Below are positions 1 through 10,587 of a DNA stretch of 64,000 nt, piece after piece. Position 1 is the first letter of the stretch. The number at the start of each line of letters is the position of its first letter. Origin of the DNA: Marinobacter litoralis (GTDB taxonomy: Bacteria > Pseudomonadota > Gammaproteobacteria > Pseudomonadales > Oleiphilaceae); assembly GCF_016427555.1 (NCBI RefSeq), contig NZ_JAELVS010000006.1:1-64000 (forward strand). Reading direction: 5' to 3'. The notes beneath the pieces are model-generated. The model saw nothing but the letters and a program-made list of their open reading frames with translations, had not been told where the DNA came from and searched no databases. The translations under genes were made by a program, and so were the position numbers.

Positions 1-70
1 CTTTCTTCAACACTTTCAAGCAGTTATCGCTGCGTTGCTGACCGTATTTAGTGGCTAGCCCCTCAAGCGA

Positions 71-130
71 GATGCGCATTCTACAGAGCCCAGCTGAGGA
101 GTCAACAGACTTTCTGAAGAAATCTTACAA
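71..130 (-). promoter_or_regulatory. Strong stable-RNA (probably rRNA operon) promoter with UP element
   Basis: On the minus strand there is a -35 TTGACT (100-105), a 16-bp spacer and a -10 TAGAAT (78-83), followed by a GC-rich GCGC discriminator. Upstream (about 106-130) is an A/T-tract block resembling an UP element. A near-consensus core, UP element and GC-rich discriminator are typical of growth-rate-regulated rRNA or tRNA promoters. Positions 1-70 would be its leader. In Pseudomonas aeruginosa an rRNA operon lies next to msrPQ-pssA-ilv, so a 16S gene just left of position 1 is inferred but not seen. Confidence 0.7.
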
Positions 131-194
131 CGCTTCGGTTTCCACCTACTCGCATGCTCAAAAGACCAACAGAACGATCAAATAACAGTCGAAA

Positions 195-812
195 TCAGGC
201 CTTTTTCAAGGGCACTAGCGAAGACACTCCAAACCAATACACTCGGACCAACAACAAAAGCATCAACACAACGCCGTAAATCACCATTTCCAACACGTCG
301 CTTCTTGCCTGCCAGAGAAAATGCAGCCACACAAAGATAGACGACAGATAGATAAGGCGATGTAACGGCTTCCAGCCTCGCCCCATTCGCTTCATCATCT
401 TTTGAGTTGAGGTCAGCGCCAATGGCACCAGCAAAATAAATCCCGCGGCACCCATAATGATGTAAGGGCGACGGGTGAAGGTTGCCCACAAATCACCCCA
501 ACCTAAAATCAACTGCAAGAAAGCCATCACATGCAACACGGCATAGAAGAAAACAAACAACCCAAGCATTCGCCGGCAACGAATCCATCCAGCCCAACCG
601 GTCAGTTTGCGTAAAGGTGTCATAAACAATGTCGCCAATAACAACTGGAACGCAGCCTTACCCAAGCTTTCCGTGATCGCCTGACCTGGATCAGGGCCTA
701 AATCCCCAACCACAATGCGCTGGATCAAAATAAACAACGGAATCAAAGCCGCAATGAAAAGCCCGACCTTCACCACACGCAGCGTGGCTGCTTTACTCCA
801 ATTATCCAACAT
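195..812 (-). CDS. msrQ: MsrQ, heme-binding membrane subunit of the MsrPQ methionine sulfoxide reductase system
   Basis: This is an integral membrane protein of about 205 residues with five or six hydrophobic segments. Histidines sit in or beside helices (in YAVLHVMAF, KPLHRLIYL and VWLHFLW), as expected for the ferric-reductase-like b-type heme family. MsrQ passes electrons from the quinone pool or a flavin reductase to periplasmic MsrP. I chose the ATG at 812 over the TTG at 815 because it overlaps the msrP stop by one base (TGATG), indicating translational coupling. Downstream of the gene only the stable-RNA promoter follows. Confidence 0.93.
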   Translation of the reverse strand: MLDNWSKAATLRVVKVGLFIAALIPLFILIQRIVVGDLGPDPGQAITESLGKAAFQLLLATLFMTPLRKLTGWAGWIRCRRMLGLFVFFYAVLHVMAFLQLILGWGDLWATFTRRPYIIMGAAGFILLVPLALTSTQKMMKRMGRGWKPLHRLIYLSSIFVWLHFLWQARSDVLEMVIYGVVLMLLLLVRVYWFGVSSLVPLKKA

Positions 813-1783
813 CAATAGTACTTCGCCAAATCCATACCCTTGTATAGGTGCGCCACTTGCTCACCATAGCCATTGAACTTCTCTGTTTCCCGCCAATTAG
901 GGCTGAAGATACCAGACGGCAGCCTGCGCTCTCGTTTTTGACTCCAGCGTGGATGATCGACTTCCGGATTCACATTGGCGTAAAAACCATATTCGTTCGG
1001 AGCGATCATCTCCCAACTGGTTTTTGGCCGCTGTTCCATAAACCGGATCCGTACAATCGACTTAATGCTTTTGAATCCGTATTTCCAAGGCACGACCAAA
1101 CGAATGGGGGCACCGTTCTGATTCGGCAGCTCACGACCATACAAACCGACGGCCAGGAACGACAACTCATTCATGGCTTCGTCCATCCGCAACCCTTCCC
1201 GATAGGGCCAATCGATGGTACTGAACACAGACCGCTGCCCCGGCATTTGCTCCGGACGCTCAAGGGTTTCGAAATAAACGTACTTCGCCTTTGATGTCGG
1301 CTCTAACTGCTTCAGCACATCCGCCAAAGGAATACCGACCCACGGAATAACCATCGACCACGCCTCAACACATCGTAGCCGGTATATGCGCTCTTGGTAG
1401 CTATGAGGTTTCAACAACTCGTCCAAAGCGTATCGCCCGGCGCGGGCGCACTCGCCTTCAACCTGGATAGTCCATGGGTCAGTCACCAACTGATCAGCAT
1501 GGCGGGAAGGATCGTCTTTACCCGGCCCAAACTCATAGAAATTGTTGTAACGGATGACGTCTTTGTAGGGCGTAAGATCTTCGTTGGGCGCGTACTGATT
1601 CGCTTTCTTATAATCCAAAGCGGCCAGCTTGTCCTTTGAATTGGCCAACACAAGCCCGGGTGCAGCCAAAGCAGCGGCTGATACCGCAACGCCCGACATA
1701 AACATACGGCGGTTCAGGTAGACAGACTCAGGGGTGACTTCGGATTCTGAAATAGCCCAGGACGGGCGTTTCTTGAAATGCAT
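812..1783 (-). CDS. msrP: MsrP, periplasmic molybdopterin-dependent methionine sulfoxide reductase catalytic subunit
   Basis: The 323-residue protein has a twin-arginine signal (RR at 25-26, then a hydrophobic stretch ending near ALA-47), so it should be exported folded by Tat. The sulfite-oxidase-type molybdopterin domain follows; Cys138 in [10 protein letters not shown] fits the conserved molybdenum ligand. The family reduces protein-bound methionine sulfoxide in the periplasm, with electrons from MsrQ, whose start overlaps this stop. The 3' end of pssA and its terminator lie upstream, so msrPQ probably has its own promoter in 1784-1830, where a perfect 12-bp palindrome (1825-1836) could be an operator. 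Confidence 0.95.
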   Translation of the reverse strand: MHFKKRPSWAISESEVTPESVYLNRRMFMSGVAVSAAALAAPGLVLANSKDKLAALDYKKANQYAPNEDLTPYKDVIRYNNFYEFGPGKDDPSRHADQLVTDPWTIQVEGECARAGRYALDELLKPHSYQERIYRLRCVEAWSMVIPWVGIPLADVLKQLEPTSKAKYVYFETLERPEQMPGQRSVFSTIDWPYREGLRMDEAMNELSFLAVGLYGRELPNQNGAPIRLVVPWKYGFKSIKSIVRIRFMEQRPKTSWEMIAPNEYGFYANVNPEVDHPRWSQKRERRLPSGIFSPNWRETEKFNGYGEQVAHLYKGMDLAKYY

Positions 1784-1830
1784 TTGCAGGCTCCAGATGT
1801 CGTGGTTCTATCAGTAGACCACACTTCTCC

Positions 1831-1865
1831 GGAGAAATTCCCGCCCAATGACAATGGGCGGGAAT
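1831..1865 (-). terminator. Intrinsic terminator downstream of pssA
   Basis: A perfect 11-bp stem (1837-1847 with 1855-1865) and a 7-nt loop lie just after the pssA stop on the minus strand. The stem is followed only by a short T-containing run (TTTCTCC), so termination may be incomplete. Confidence 0.7.
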
Positions 1866-1875
1866 GATTTAACAA

Positions 1876-2688
1876 TTATGCGCGCTTGCCTTTGCGGCGG
1901 AACAACGCTCTTACTGGCCCGGAGGCCGCGTAAATCAAAAATGCGGAGAACAACACTGTCGCCGGATCCAGCGCAATCACCACAAAGATGAGCACGACCA
2001 AAAGAATCGCAGCAAAAGGCACCCTGCCCCGTAAATCCAGATCTTTAAAGCTGCGGTACAGAATATTACTGACCATCAGCACACCGGTTCCGCCCACAAC
2101 GATCATGGTCAGTGCGGTCAACCAAACAGCTGGTTCAAACGTATGGAAACTCCACACCAGGCCCGCCACACAGGCAGCAGCAGCGGGACTCGCCAAGCCA
2201 ACAAAGTACTTCTTGTCAACTGAGCCAATTTGGGTATTAAAACGCGCCAAACGAAGGGCTGCGCCAGCCACATAGATGAAGGTAACGGCCCATCCCAACT
2301 TGCCCATACCATTCAGCAGCCAGAAAAACGCCACCAGCCCCGGAGCGACCCCGAAAGCAACCATATCCGCCAGGCTGTCGTACTCCTCGCCGAATTTGCT
2401 CTGGGTATTGGTCATCCGCGCAACCCGACCATCAAGACCGTCAAGAATCATGGAAACGAATATCGCGATGGCGGCATTATCGAACACGCCGTTCGAGGCA
2501 GAGACGATTGCGTAAAAGCCCGAGAACAGCGATGCGGTTGTCAGAGCGTTGGGCAGTAAAAAGATGCCTTTGCGGCGGACCTTTGCACCCTCAACCACTT
2601 CCTCTTCTACCACCTCTCCCGCTTCAATCTCTGCTTCAGAGGCCAGGTGGGGATCAGTCTTGTTTGTCGATGTATTCTGTTCTGTCAT
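1876..2688 (-). CDS. pssA: CDP-diacylglycerol--serine O-phosphatidyltransferase
   Basis: The predicted 270-residue membrane enzyme makes phosphatidylserine from CDP-diacylglycerol and serine, the first step to phosphatidylethanolamine. The CDP-alcohol phosphotransferase signature is complete (D86 G87 xx A90 R91, G100, D104, D108), followed by several transmembrane segments, so this is the membrane-spanning type rather than the E. coli soluble type. The first 35 residues are strongly acidic and probably cytosolic. I moved the start from the first in-frame codon at 2709 to the ATG at 2688, which has GGAG and AAGGA just upstream. It follows ilvC as in Pseudomonas but is separated from it by a terminator. 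Confidence 0.95.
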   Translation of the reverse strand: MTEQNTSTNKTDPHLASEAEIEAGEVVEEEVVEGAKVRRKGIFLLPNALTTASLFSGFYAIVSASNGVFDNAAIAIFVSMILDGLDGRVARMTNTQSKFGEEYDSLADMVAFGVAPGLVAFFWLLNGMGKLGWAVTFIYVAGAALRLARFNTQIGSVDKKYFVGLASPAAAACVAGLVWSFHTFEPAVWLTALTMIVVGGTGVLMVSNILYRSFKDLDLRGRVPFAAILLVVLIFVVIALDPATVLFSAFLIYAASGPVRALFRRKGKRA

Positions 2689-2726
2689 TCCTTCAACTCC
2701 GGAAAGCATTTGTGCGGAGTATATAC

Positions 2727-2751
2727 GAAAAACGCGGCCACTAGGGCCGCG
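2727..2751 (-). terminator. Intrinsic terminator downstream of ilvC
   Basis: A GC-rich 7-bp stem (2733-2739 with 2745-2751) and a 5-nt loop are followed on the minus strand by TTTTT. It sits between the ilvC stop and the pssA ribosome-binding site. Confidence 0.8.
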
Positions 2752-2778
2752 CTTTCAAACCGTACCGGAAATTCCGGA

Positions 2779-3810
<1,032 letters not shown>

Positions 3811-3862
3811 TTATAAGTATTGGCCGCGAGCGGCCAGGGTATTCGAATGTTCTTCCAGCCTA

Positions 3863-4354
3863 TCAGAGGCTGAGTACCTTTTCGCCTCGCGCGATACCGG
3901 ATACACCGGTACGCACCACTTCCAAGATTCCAGACGTGCCAACTGCCTGAATAAAGCCATCGAGCTTGCTGCTATCGCCCGCCAGCTGAACGGTATAAAC
4001 CGAGCTGGTGACATCAACAATCTGGCCACGAAAGATATCCACCGTACGCTTGATCTCGGCGCGCTGAGAGCCTGTCGCCTTCAGCTTCACCAACATCATT
4101 TCCCGCTCGATGTGGGCACCTTCGGTCAGGTCCACCAGCTTTACCACTTCAATCAGCTTGTTCAGCTGCTTGGTGATTTGCTCGATAACCTTGTCGGAAC
4201 CGGTCGTGGTGACGGTCAATCGTGACAAAGTAGGATCTTCAGTAGGCGCTACCGTGAGCGTCTCAATGTTGTAGTTGCGCTGGGAAAACAGCCCAACCAC
4301 TCGAGACAATGCACCCGGCTCGTTCTCCAGCAATACAGAAATGATTCGACGCAT
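3863..4354 (-). CDS. ilvH: Acetolactate synthase small (regulatory) subunit
   Basis: The 163-residue protein begins MRRIISVLLENEPGALSRV, an N-terminal ACT domain of the kind that binds valine and confers feedback inhibition on the IlvI catalytic subunit. The C-terminal half is the second regulatory domain typical of IlvH. The ATG at 4354 lies two bases after the ilvI stop (TGATCATG), so the subunits are translationally coupled. Earlier in-frame codons would lie inside ilvI and lack homologous sequence. Confidence 0.97.
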   Translation of the reverse strand: MRRIISVLLENEPGALSRVVGLFSQRNYNIETLTVAPTEDPTLSRLTVTTTGSDKVIEQITKQLNKLIEVVKLVDLTEGAHIEREMMLVKLKATGSQRAEIKRTVDIFRGQIVDVTSSVYTVQLAGDSSKLDGFIQAVGTSGILEVVRTGVSGIARGEKVLSL

Positions 4355-4356
4355 GA

Positions 4357-6075
4357 TCACACCCTCTCCGTCTTGCTGAGCCACATATCTTTCATCGAAC
4401 CACGGGCAACTTGCATCGGGTATACATGCTCAAAACGGTCAACATAAATGTCTACGAACACCAGCTTGTCTTTCATCGCCAGAACTTCTTTCAGCTTGGG
4501 CTCAAGATCTTCTTTGCGATCGATGCGAACACCTACATGGCCGTACGCTTCCGCCAGCTTGATGAAATCCGGGAGAGATTCCATATAGGACTGCGAATGG
4601 CGCGACTCGTAGTTCATGTCCTGCCACTGCTTCACCATGCCCAGCGCCTGGTTGTTCAGGTTAATGATCTTGACCGGCAAATCGTATTGCTTGCAGGTAG
4701 ACAGCTCCTGGATGTTCATCTGGATACTGCCTTCGCCGGTGAAGCACAAGACTTCGTCATCCGGGTGGGTCAGCTTGATGCCCATCGCCGCTGGCAAACC
4801 AAAGCCCATCGTGCCCAAACCACCGGAGTTAATCCAGCGGTTCGGCTTGTCGAACTTGTAGTACTGCGCGGTAAACATTTGGTGCTGACCAACGTCGGTG
4901 GTCACGAACGCATCACCGTTGGTGAGCTTCCAGAGCATCTCAACCACTTCTTGCGGCTTGATCACATCCGGGCTGGTTTCGTAACGCATGCCATGGAAAG
5001 CGCGCCATTCGTCGATTTGCTTCCACCAGGCTGCCAAGGCATCGGCGTCTGGTTTTTCTTTGGACTCTTTCACCAAAGCCAGCATTTCTTTGAGCACAGC
5101 ATCCACCGGGCCAACAATCGGCACATCAACATCAATGGTTTTGGAAATCGATGCGGGATCGATATCAATGTGGATAATGCGCGCACCCGGGCAGAACTTC
5201 TCTGTGGCGTTGGTAACCCGGTCATCGAAACGGGCGCCTACGCAGAGAATCAGGTCCGAGTGGTGCATGGCCATGTTGGCTTCATAGGTACCGTGCATAC
5301 CCAGCCAGCCCAGATGCTGCTTGTCCGTCGCCGGGTAACAGCCAATACCCATCAATGTGTTGGTAATCGGGAAGCCAAGCTTGCGCGTCAGGTCGGTTAA
5401 CTGGTCGGAAGCCTTGCCAAGAATGACACCACCACCGGCATAGATCACCGGGCGCTTGGCGGCCATCAGCATATCAACGGCTTTCTTGATCTGCCCTGCG
5501 TGACCACGAACGGCCGGGTTGTAAGAACGCAATTTGACCTTTTTCGGGTACGAATACTCGAAACGCTCGTTGGGCGCGGTCATGTCCTTGGGAATATCGA
5601 CGACAACCGGGCCTGGTCGGCCAGTTGAGGCAATGTAATAAGCCTTGCGGATAATTTCCGGGATTTCCTCCGGGTGCCGGACGCTGAGGTTGTGCTTAAC
5701 CACGGGGCGGGACACACCGATCATATCGGTTTCCTGGAACGCATCCTCACCAATCAAGGTGGATGCAACCTGGCCACAAAGAACCACCATAGGAATGGAA
5801 TCCATAAAAGCGGTGGCAATGCCAGTAATCGTGTTGGTAGCGCCAGGGCCAGAGGTCACCAGGACGGTACCTGGTTTTCCGGTTGCACGGGCATAGCCGT
5901 CGGCCATATGGACCGCTGCCTGCTCATGCCGCACCAGAATGTGTTTGACTTTATCCTGCCTGAACAGCGCATCATAAATATGAAGGGCTGCGCCACCCGG
6001 ATAGCCGTATACGTGCTCGATACCTTCATCTTGAAGGGACCGGATCAACATATCGGCACCAGACAATAACTCCAC
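4357..6075 (-). CDS. ilvI: Acetolactate synthase large (catalytic) subunit
   Basis: This is a 572-residue thiamine diphosphate enzyme that condenses pyruvate into acetolactate, the first common step of branched-chain amino acid synthesis. The catalytic glutamate is E51 ([15 protein letters not shown]). The ThDP/Mg motif is at about 447-452 as GEGSIQ, where many family members have GDGS; I recall the Glu form in Pseudomonas orthologues. N-terminal PYR, central FAD-type and C-terminal PP domains are in the standard order. About 290 nt of untranslated leader separates it from its probable promoter (6371-6398), suggesting control by attenuation. Confidence 0.96.
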   Translation of the reverse strand: MELLSGADMLIRSLQDEGIEHVYGYPGGAALHIYDALFRQDKVKHILVRHEQAAVHMADGYARATGKPGTVLVTSGPGATNTITGIATAFMDSIPMVVLCGQVASTLIGEDAFQETDMIGVSRPVVKHNLSVRHPEEIPEIIRKAYYIASTGRPGPVVVDIPKDMTAPNERFEYSYPKKVKLRSYNPAVRGHAGQIKKAVDMLMAAKRPVIYAGGGVILGKASDQLTDLTRKLGFPITNTLMGIGCYPATDKQHLGWLGMHGTYEANMAMHHSDLILCVGARFDDRVTNATEKFCPGARIIHIDIDPASISKTIDVDVPIVGPVDAVLKEMLALVKESKEKPDADALAAWWKQIDEWRAFHGMRYETSPDVIKPQEVVEMLWKLTNGDAFVTTDVGQHQMFTAQYYKFDKPNRWINSGGLGTMGFGLPAAMGIKLTHPDDEVLCFTGEGSIQMNIQELSTCKQYDLPVKIINLNNQALGMVKQWQDMNYESRHSQSYMESLPDFIKLAEAYGHVGVRIDRKEDLEPKLKEVLAMKDKLVFVDIYVDRFEHVYPMQVARGSMKDMWLSKTERV

Positions 6076-6370
6076 GTTTTCTACCCTCTTCTACAAGTGA
6101 ATGAGCCGGGATTCGCCCCGGTTGCCTGGATCCACGGTTTACCAGCTTCTTGTGAAAGCCGGACCGGCGTACTCCTCCACACCAATTCTTTAGAGGTTGT
6201 CTCTGGGCCAGCCGCACTCCTGAGGGTTGCGGAGAACGGCCAGCAACGGGTTGCAACGGTAGCAACAACCATCGCCCGCCTAGTAATGGCGCACTCGGTG
6301 TGGTGATTAACGGGGGATACTTATTCGGGATTGCCGAGCCGTATTTACCCCTATCTTCAGGCAGTCGGTA
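6076..6370 (-). promoter_or_regulatory. Long ilv operon leader with possible leader peptide and hairpins
   Basis: The span from the predicted start of transcription (about 6365) to ilvI holds no protein gene on either strand that I can support. On the minus strand an ATG at 6272 opens a reading frame beginning MVVATVATRCW, with three valines in its first six residues. It is followed by a hairpin with GCCG/CGGC and CTCC/GGAG stems (about 6200-6235). A valine-rich peptide ahead of competing hairpins would fit an attenuator for an operon that makes valine. The frame stays open to about 6081 and its ribosome-binding site is weak, so the peptide is uncertain. Confidence 0.4.
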
Positions 6371-6398
6371 ATTCTGACAGCGGGAAACTCGCTGTCAA
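6371..6398 (-). promoter_or_regulatory. Probable ilvI operon promoter overlapping an 8-bp palindrome
   Basis: On the minus strand TTGACA (6393-6398), a 16-bp spacer and CAGAAT (6371-6376) form a good sigma-70 promoter. A perfect inverted repeat, TGACAGCG (6375-6382) with CGCTGTCA (6390-6397) and a 7-bp centre, spans from within the -35 into the -10. A dimeric repressor bound there would block polymerase. The identity of such a regulator cannot be read from the sequence. Confidence 0.6.
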
Positions 6399-6545
6399 TA
6401 GCCGTTGTGGCTTAATTGGCACCATTTTATGCGCTTCTCTGCCATACTGCGAAAATAACCATGCTAGAGTTTTGAACCAGACGAAAGAAAAGTCCTCGCT
6501 CTGGTGGCACTATTTACAGGCGATAAACGAACAACGGGCAACGAC

Positions 6546-7001
6546 ATGAACCGAAAGATACTGATGTTTTCTATTCTGATGGCCGCGACTCCCGGCCTGG
6601 CCGCTGATAGTTCAGTATACAAATGGACAGACGACAACGGCGTAACCCATTTTGGCGACCGGCAACCCACCGGCAAGACAGCCGAACAAGTAAATGTTCG
6701 CTCGGGCACCAGCCGAAACTCCGGTTCTGAACGTGCTAGCCCGCAAGAGCGACTAAACCAGTTCGAAGAACAACAGCAAGCATCAGCGGAACGCAAAAAA
6801 GAAACCGCCGTTGAAGAAGCCAACCGAAAGCAACGTGAAGCCAACTGCAAAACGGCGAAAGAAAACCTGAAGGTGATTAGCAGCAACGCGCGCATCCGCG
6901 TGGAAGAGAACGGAGAACAGCGTTACCTGAGCCCCGAAGAAATCGACGAGCAACGGAAAAAGTTTGAAGCGTTTGCCGAAGAGAACTGCGGCCCGGCGTA
7001 A
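6546..7001 (+). CDS. Exported DUF4124-domain protein of unknown function
   Basis: The 151-residue protein has an N-terminal signal peptide (about 1-20, MNRKILMF... ending GLAA). A DUF4124 domain follows at about 23-60, with the hallmark YKWTDDNGVTHFGDRQP. Residues 70-110 are rich in Glu, Lys and Gln and probably helical or coiled coil. Two cysteines in the C-terminal half (in EANCKTAKEN and EENCGPA) could form a disulfide. The function of DUF4124 proteins is unknown. The ATG at 6546 is preferred over the upstream GTG/TTG-type codons because the signal peptide begins there. It is monocistronic and convergent with clpB. Confidence 0.85.
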   Translation: MNRKILMFSILMAATPGLAADSSVYKWTDDNGVTHFGDRQPTGKTAEQVNVRSGTSRNSGSERASPQERLNQFEEQQQASAERKKETAVEEANRKQREANCKTAKENLKVISSNARIRVEENGEQRYLSPEEIDEQRKKFEAFAEENCGPA

Positions 7002-7040
7002 GGCGATAACACCGAACCACCACGGCGCCCTGAGCACATA

Positions 7041-7072
7041 AAAGCCAGAGAACGTTTATTCTCTGGCTTTTT
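7041..7072. terminator. Bidirectional terminator between the DUF4124 gene and clpB
   Basis: A perfect 12-bp stem (7041-7052 with 7059-7070) and 6-nt loop carry AAA on one side and TTTTT on the other. It lies 40 bases after the DUF4124 stop and 26 bases after the clpB stop on the opposite strand, so it can serve both. Confidence 0.9.
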
Positions 7073-7096
7073 ATTTCAGTAGCTTTCGCGTTTACC

Positions 7097-9673
7097 TTAT
7101 TCCTTAGTAAACGTCAGCTCACTGCCATCTACCCTTGCCTTGACGGTATCACCCGACACAAACTCTCCCTGCAAAAGCTTCTGCGCCAGCGGGTTTTCTA
7201 TCAAGCGCTGGATAGCCCGCTTCAACGGCCGTGCTCCGTATACCGGATCGTAGCCCACTTCTGCCAGCAGATGCAGAGCATCTTCGCCTAATTCCAGATT
7301 CATATCCTGTTCGTTCAGGCGTTTTGCCAGATTCTCGATCTGGATACTGGCAATACCTTGAATTTGGCTTTCGGCCAGCGGATGGAACACCACCACATCG
7401 TCCACCCGGTTGATAAACTCCGGACGGAAATGGGTACCCACAACTTCCATAACGGCGGATTTCATCGCCTCGTAATTCTCTTCCCCGGCTTTCTCCTGAA
7501 TGATGTGAGAACCCAGGTTTGAGGTCATCACCACCACCGTATTGCGGAAGTCCACCGTGCGACCCTGGCTATCCGTCAGGCGGCCATCGTCCAGCACCTG
7601 CAGCAGGATGTTGAAGACATCCGGGTGCGCCTTCTCCACCTCATCCAGCAACAGCACGGAGTATGGCCGGCGTCGAACCGCTTCGGTCAGATAACCACCT
7701 TCCTCATACCCTACGTAACCCGGGGGTGCACCAATCAGGCGAGCCACGGCGTGCTTTTCCATGAACTCGGACATATCGATGCGCACCATGGCGTCTTCGG
7801 TATCAAACAAGAACGCCGCCAACGCTTTACACAGCTCAGTTTTACCGACACCTGTGGGCCCAAGGAACAAGAAGGAACCGTTGGGGCGGTTGGGATCCGA
7901 CAAGCCAGCGCGAGAACGGCGTACGGCGTTAGAAACCGCCTCCACCGCTTCGTCCTGACCAATCACCCGACCATGCAGCGCCTCTTCCATGCGCATCAAC
8001 TTATCGCGTTCGCCTTCCATCATCTTGGAGACGGGAATACCGGTCCACTTGGAAACAATCTCGGCAATTTCTTCCTCGGTCACGCGGTTGCGCAGCAGCG
8101 TCATCTCCATCATTTCAGCCTGGCTGGCCATATCCAGCTGCCGCTCAAGCTCCGGAATCTTGCCGTACTGCAGCTCCGACATTTTGCCGAGATCGCCACT
8201 GCGGCGAGCGTTTTCCAGATCGATTCGCGTCTGCTCCAGCTCGCTTTTGATTTTCTGCGAACCGTGCAATGCGGCCTTTTCCGTGTTCCAGACTTCTTCC
8301 AGATCCGCATACTCACGTTCGACATCGCCAATCACTGACGACAACTCATCCAAACGCTTTTTGGATGCTGCATCGGTTTCTTTCTTCAGTGCTTCCCGCT
8401 CAATTTTGAGCTGAATCAGGCGTCGCTCGAGACGATCCAGCGCTTCCGGCTTGGAATCCATTTCCATGCGGATCTGACTGGCAGCCTCATCCACCAAATC
8501 AATCGCCTTATCTGGCAGCTGGCGATCGGTGATGTACCGATGGGATAGTTTGGCCGCAGCAATGATGGCGCCGTCTGTGACTTCCACACCGTGGTGTACT
8601 TCGTAGCGCTCTTTGAGACCACGCAGAATGGCAATGCTGTCTTCTTCCGTCGGCTCACTGACCAGCACTTTCTGGAACCTGCGCTCCAGGGCAGCGTCTT
8701 TCTCGATATTTTCCCGATATTCGTTCAGGGTTGTGGCACCCACGCAATGCAGCTCCCCGCGAGCCAACGCAGGCTTCAGCATATTGCCCGCATCCATCGA
8801 GCCTTCCGCCTTACCGGCACCCACCATGGTATGAAGCTCGTCGATGAACAGAATGATCTGACCTTCCTGTTTCGACAGTTCGTTCAGAACCGCTTTCAGA
8901 CGTTCTTCAAATTCTCCGCGAAACTTGGCTCCCGCAATCAGGGCGCCCATATCCAGCGACAACACTTTTTTCTCTTTCAGGCTGTCCGGCACTTCGCCAT
9001 TCACAATGCGCTGCGCCAAACCTTCGACAATGGCGGTCTTACCGACCCCCGGCTCACCGATCAATACCGGGTTGTTCTTGCGGCGACGCTGCAGCACTTG
9101 AATGGTGCGGCGAATCTCATCGTCCCGGCCAATCACCGGGTCCAGCTTGCCAGCAACAGCCTGCTCAGTCAGGTCGATGGTATACTTGGATAATGCCTGT
9201 CGGTTTTCTTCCGCACCGGGATCGTTCACAGCTTCACCACCCCTCACCTCATCAATGGCCTTTTCCAAAGCGACTTTGTCTACTCCGTGCTCACGCAAAA
9301 TACGGCCTAGCGAGCCACGATCTTCAACCGCCGCCAGCAAAATCAGCTCACTGGAAATAAACTGGTCGCCACGCTTCTGGGCCAATTTGTCGGAGATGTT
9401 GAACAATCGCCCCATGTCGTTCGACATGGACACGTCCCCGGCGTTACCTTGCACTTCCGGCAGGGTTCCAATTTCATTCGCAACTGCCTGTCGTACCCGA
9501 TTTGGCTCCACACCCACTTGTTGCAACAGTGGCTTGAGGGAACCACCCTGCTGGTCCAGTAGTGCCAGCATCAAATGCACCGGCTCAATAAAATTGTGGT
9601 CTTTTCCGACCGCAATGGACTGAGCGTCTGCAAGAGCGCTCTGCAACTTACTGGTCAACTTATCAATTCTCAT
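7097..9673 (-). CDS. clpB: ATP-dependent protein disaggregase ClpB
   Basis: The 858-residue Hsp100 chaperone pulls polypeptides out of aggregates with DnaK/DnaJ/GrpE. Domain order is standard: the Clp N domain (1-145), AAA1 with Walker A GEPGVGKT near 205, the long coiled-coil M domain (about 410-520) that ClpA lacks, and AAA2 with GPTGVGKT near 605, ending in the ClpB-type C-terminal domain. The start is the ATG at 9673 (MRIDKLTSK) with GGGGA upstream; the 19 residues before it are not family-like. A sigma-32-type promoter lies about 95 bases upstream. Confidence 0.97.
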   Translation of the reverse strand: MRIDKLTSKLQSALADAQSIAVGKDHNFIEPVHLMLALLDQQGGSLKPLLQQVGVEPNRVRQAVANEIGTLPEVQGNAGDVSMSNDMGRLFNISDKLAQKRGDQFISSELILLAAVEDRGSLGRILREHGVDKVALEKAIDEVRGGEAVNDPGAEENRQALSKYTIDLTEQAVAGKLDPVIGRDDEIRRTIQVLQRRRKNNPVLIGEPGVGKTAIVEGLAQRIVNGEVPDSLKEKKVLSLDMGALIAGAKFRGEFEERLKAVLNELSKQEGQIILFIDELHTMVGAGKAEGSMDAGNMLKPALARGELHCVGATTLNEYRENIEKDAALERRFQKVLVSEPTEEDSIAILRGLKERYEVHHGVEVTDGAIIAAAKLSHRYITDRQLPDKAIDLVDEAASQIRMEMDSKPEALDRLERRLIQLKIEREALKKETDAASKKRLDELSSVIGDVEREYADLEEVWNTEKAALHGSQKIKSELEQTRIDLENARRSGDLGKMSELQYGKIPELERQLDMASQAEMMEMTLLRNRVTEEEIAEIVSKWTGIPVSKMMEGERDKLMRMEEALHGRVIGQDEAVEAVSNAVRRSRAGLSDPNRPNGSFLFLGPTGVGKTELCKALAAFLFDTEDAMVRIDMSEFMEKHAVARLIGAPPGYVGYEEGGYLTEAVRRRPYSVLLLDEVEKAHPDVFNILLQVLDDGRLTDSQGRTVDFRNTVVVMTSNLGSHIIQEKAGEENYEAMKSAVMEVVGTHFRPEFINRVDDVVVFHPLAESQIQGIASIQIENLAKRLNEQDMNLELGEDALHLLAEVGYDPVYGARPLKRAIQRLIENPLAQKLLQGEFVSGDTVKARVDGSELTFTKE

Positions 9674-9765
9674 AATGTCTTTTCCCCAAATAGCTCTTGC
9701 GCGCCGACATTTCCACACTTGGCGAGACACGTGGCATGAACGGCATTCGCGATGTCTTGATAACT

Positions 9766-9794
9766 AATGTAGGGGCTAGAAGAGGGACTTCAAG
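9766..9794 (-). promoter_or_regulatory. Sigma-32 (heat-shock) promoter for clpB
   Basis: On the minus strand CTTGAA (9789-9794), a 13-bp spacer and CCCCTACATT (9766-9775) match the RpoH consensus (CTTGAA, 13-15 bp, CCCCAT-T) closely. It lies between pgeF and clpB, so clpB can be induced independently of the rluD-pgeF genes upstream. Confidence 0.75.
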
Positions 9795-9831
9795 GAAGTA
9801 ACCAGAAATAATGTCAGAAAATTGACGCCCG

Positions 9832-10587
9832 TCAGTCGAGCCAGATCAGGGTTGCCATGCGGCCGGTTTGGCCGTCTCGGCGGTAGGAGTAAAATCGTTC
9901 AGCGTCGTTCACGGTGCACAATCCGCCCCCGAAGACTTCGGACACCCCTGCGCGAGACAACCGCAAGCGGGCCAATTCGTATATGTCTGCGACAAAGTGG
10001 CCGGGGCGAGCACTTTGCTCGGAGAAAGCGTACTCGGCTTCGGCCTGCTGCTCGACAAAAGCCGCTCGCACCTCCGGGCCTACTTCAAAGTTCGTTGGCC
10101 CGATAGATGGCCCGAACCACGCGATCAGCCTTGAGGGCTCCACCGCCATGGCTCGAATCAGGTTCTCCAACACGCCGCCGCACAGACTGCGCCAACCGGC
10201 ATGAGCGGCACCAACCACTTCGCCATCACGGTCCGCCAAAATCACGGGCAAGCAATCCGCGGTCAGGATGGCGCAAACCACGCCTTGCTCGCGAGTGAAG
10301 CTGGCGTCGGCATCGGGGCAGTCGTTCAGGTTATCGCCCACAAGCTCTACAACGCGAGTGCCGTGCACCTGATTCAGCCAACCAATTTGACCTGCTTCAA
10401 CACCCATGAGCGCGGCCAAACGCTGGCGATTCTCCGTTACATTGGCCGGGTTATCGCCAACATGGCTGCCAAGATTCAGAGAATGCCAGGGCATCTGGCT
10501 AACACCACCCTTACGAGTCGTGCTAAGCGCCTGCACGGCTACAGATGCGGGCCAGTCAGGCCGGAGCAGATCGCTCTCAGAAATCAT
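9832..10587 (-). CDS. pgeF: Peptidoglycan editing factor PgeF (YfiH/laccase-domain family)
   Basis: The 251-residue cytosolic protein belongs to the DUF152/multi-copper-polyphenol-oxidoreductase-like family. The family metal-binding residues are visible: Cys in CAILTADCLPVILAD and His/Cys in GAAHAGWRSLCGGV. In E. coli the family member removes wrongly built UDP-MurNAc-L-Ser; older annotations call it polyphenol oxidase. The ATG at 10587 overlaps the rluD end by 11 bases, which fits the usual rluD-yfiH coupling; further upstream codons lie deep inside rluD. Confidence 0.9.
   Translation of the reverse strand: MISESDLLRPDWPASVAVQALSTTRKGGVSQMPWHSLNLGSHVGDNPANVTENRQRLAALMGVEAGQIGWLNQVHGTRVVELVGDNLNDCPDADASFTREQGVVCAILTADCLPVILADRDGEVVGAAHAGWRSLCGGVLENLIRAMAVEPSRLIAWFGPSIGPTNFEVGPEVRAAFVEQQAEAEYAFSEQSARPGHFVADIYELARLRLSRAGVSEVFGGGLCTVNDAERFYSYRRDGQTGRMATLIWLD

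Noticed and set aside
6097..6306. Plus-strand small open reading frame in the ilv leader
   Set aside because: It has no ribosome-binding site or similarity, and it lies antisense to the likely regulatory leader.
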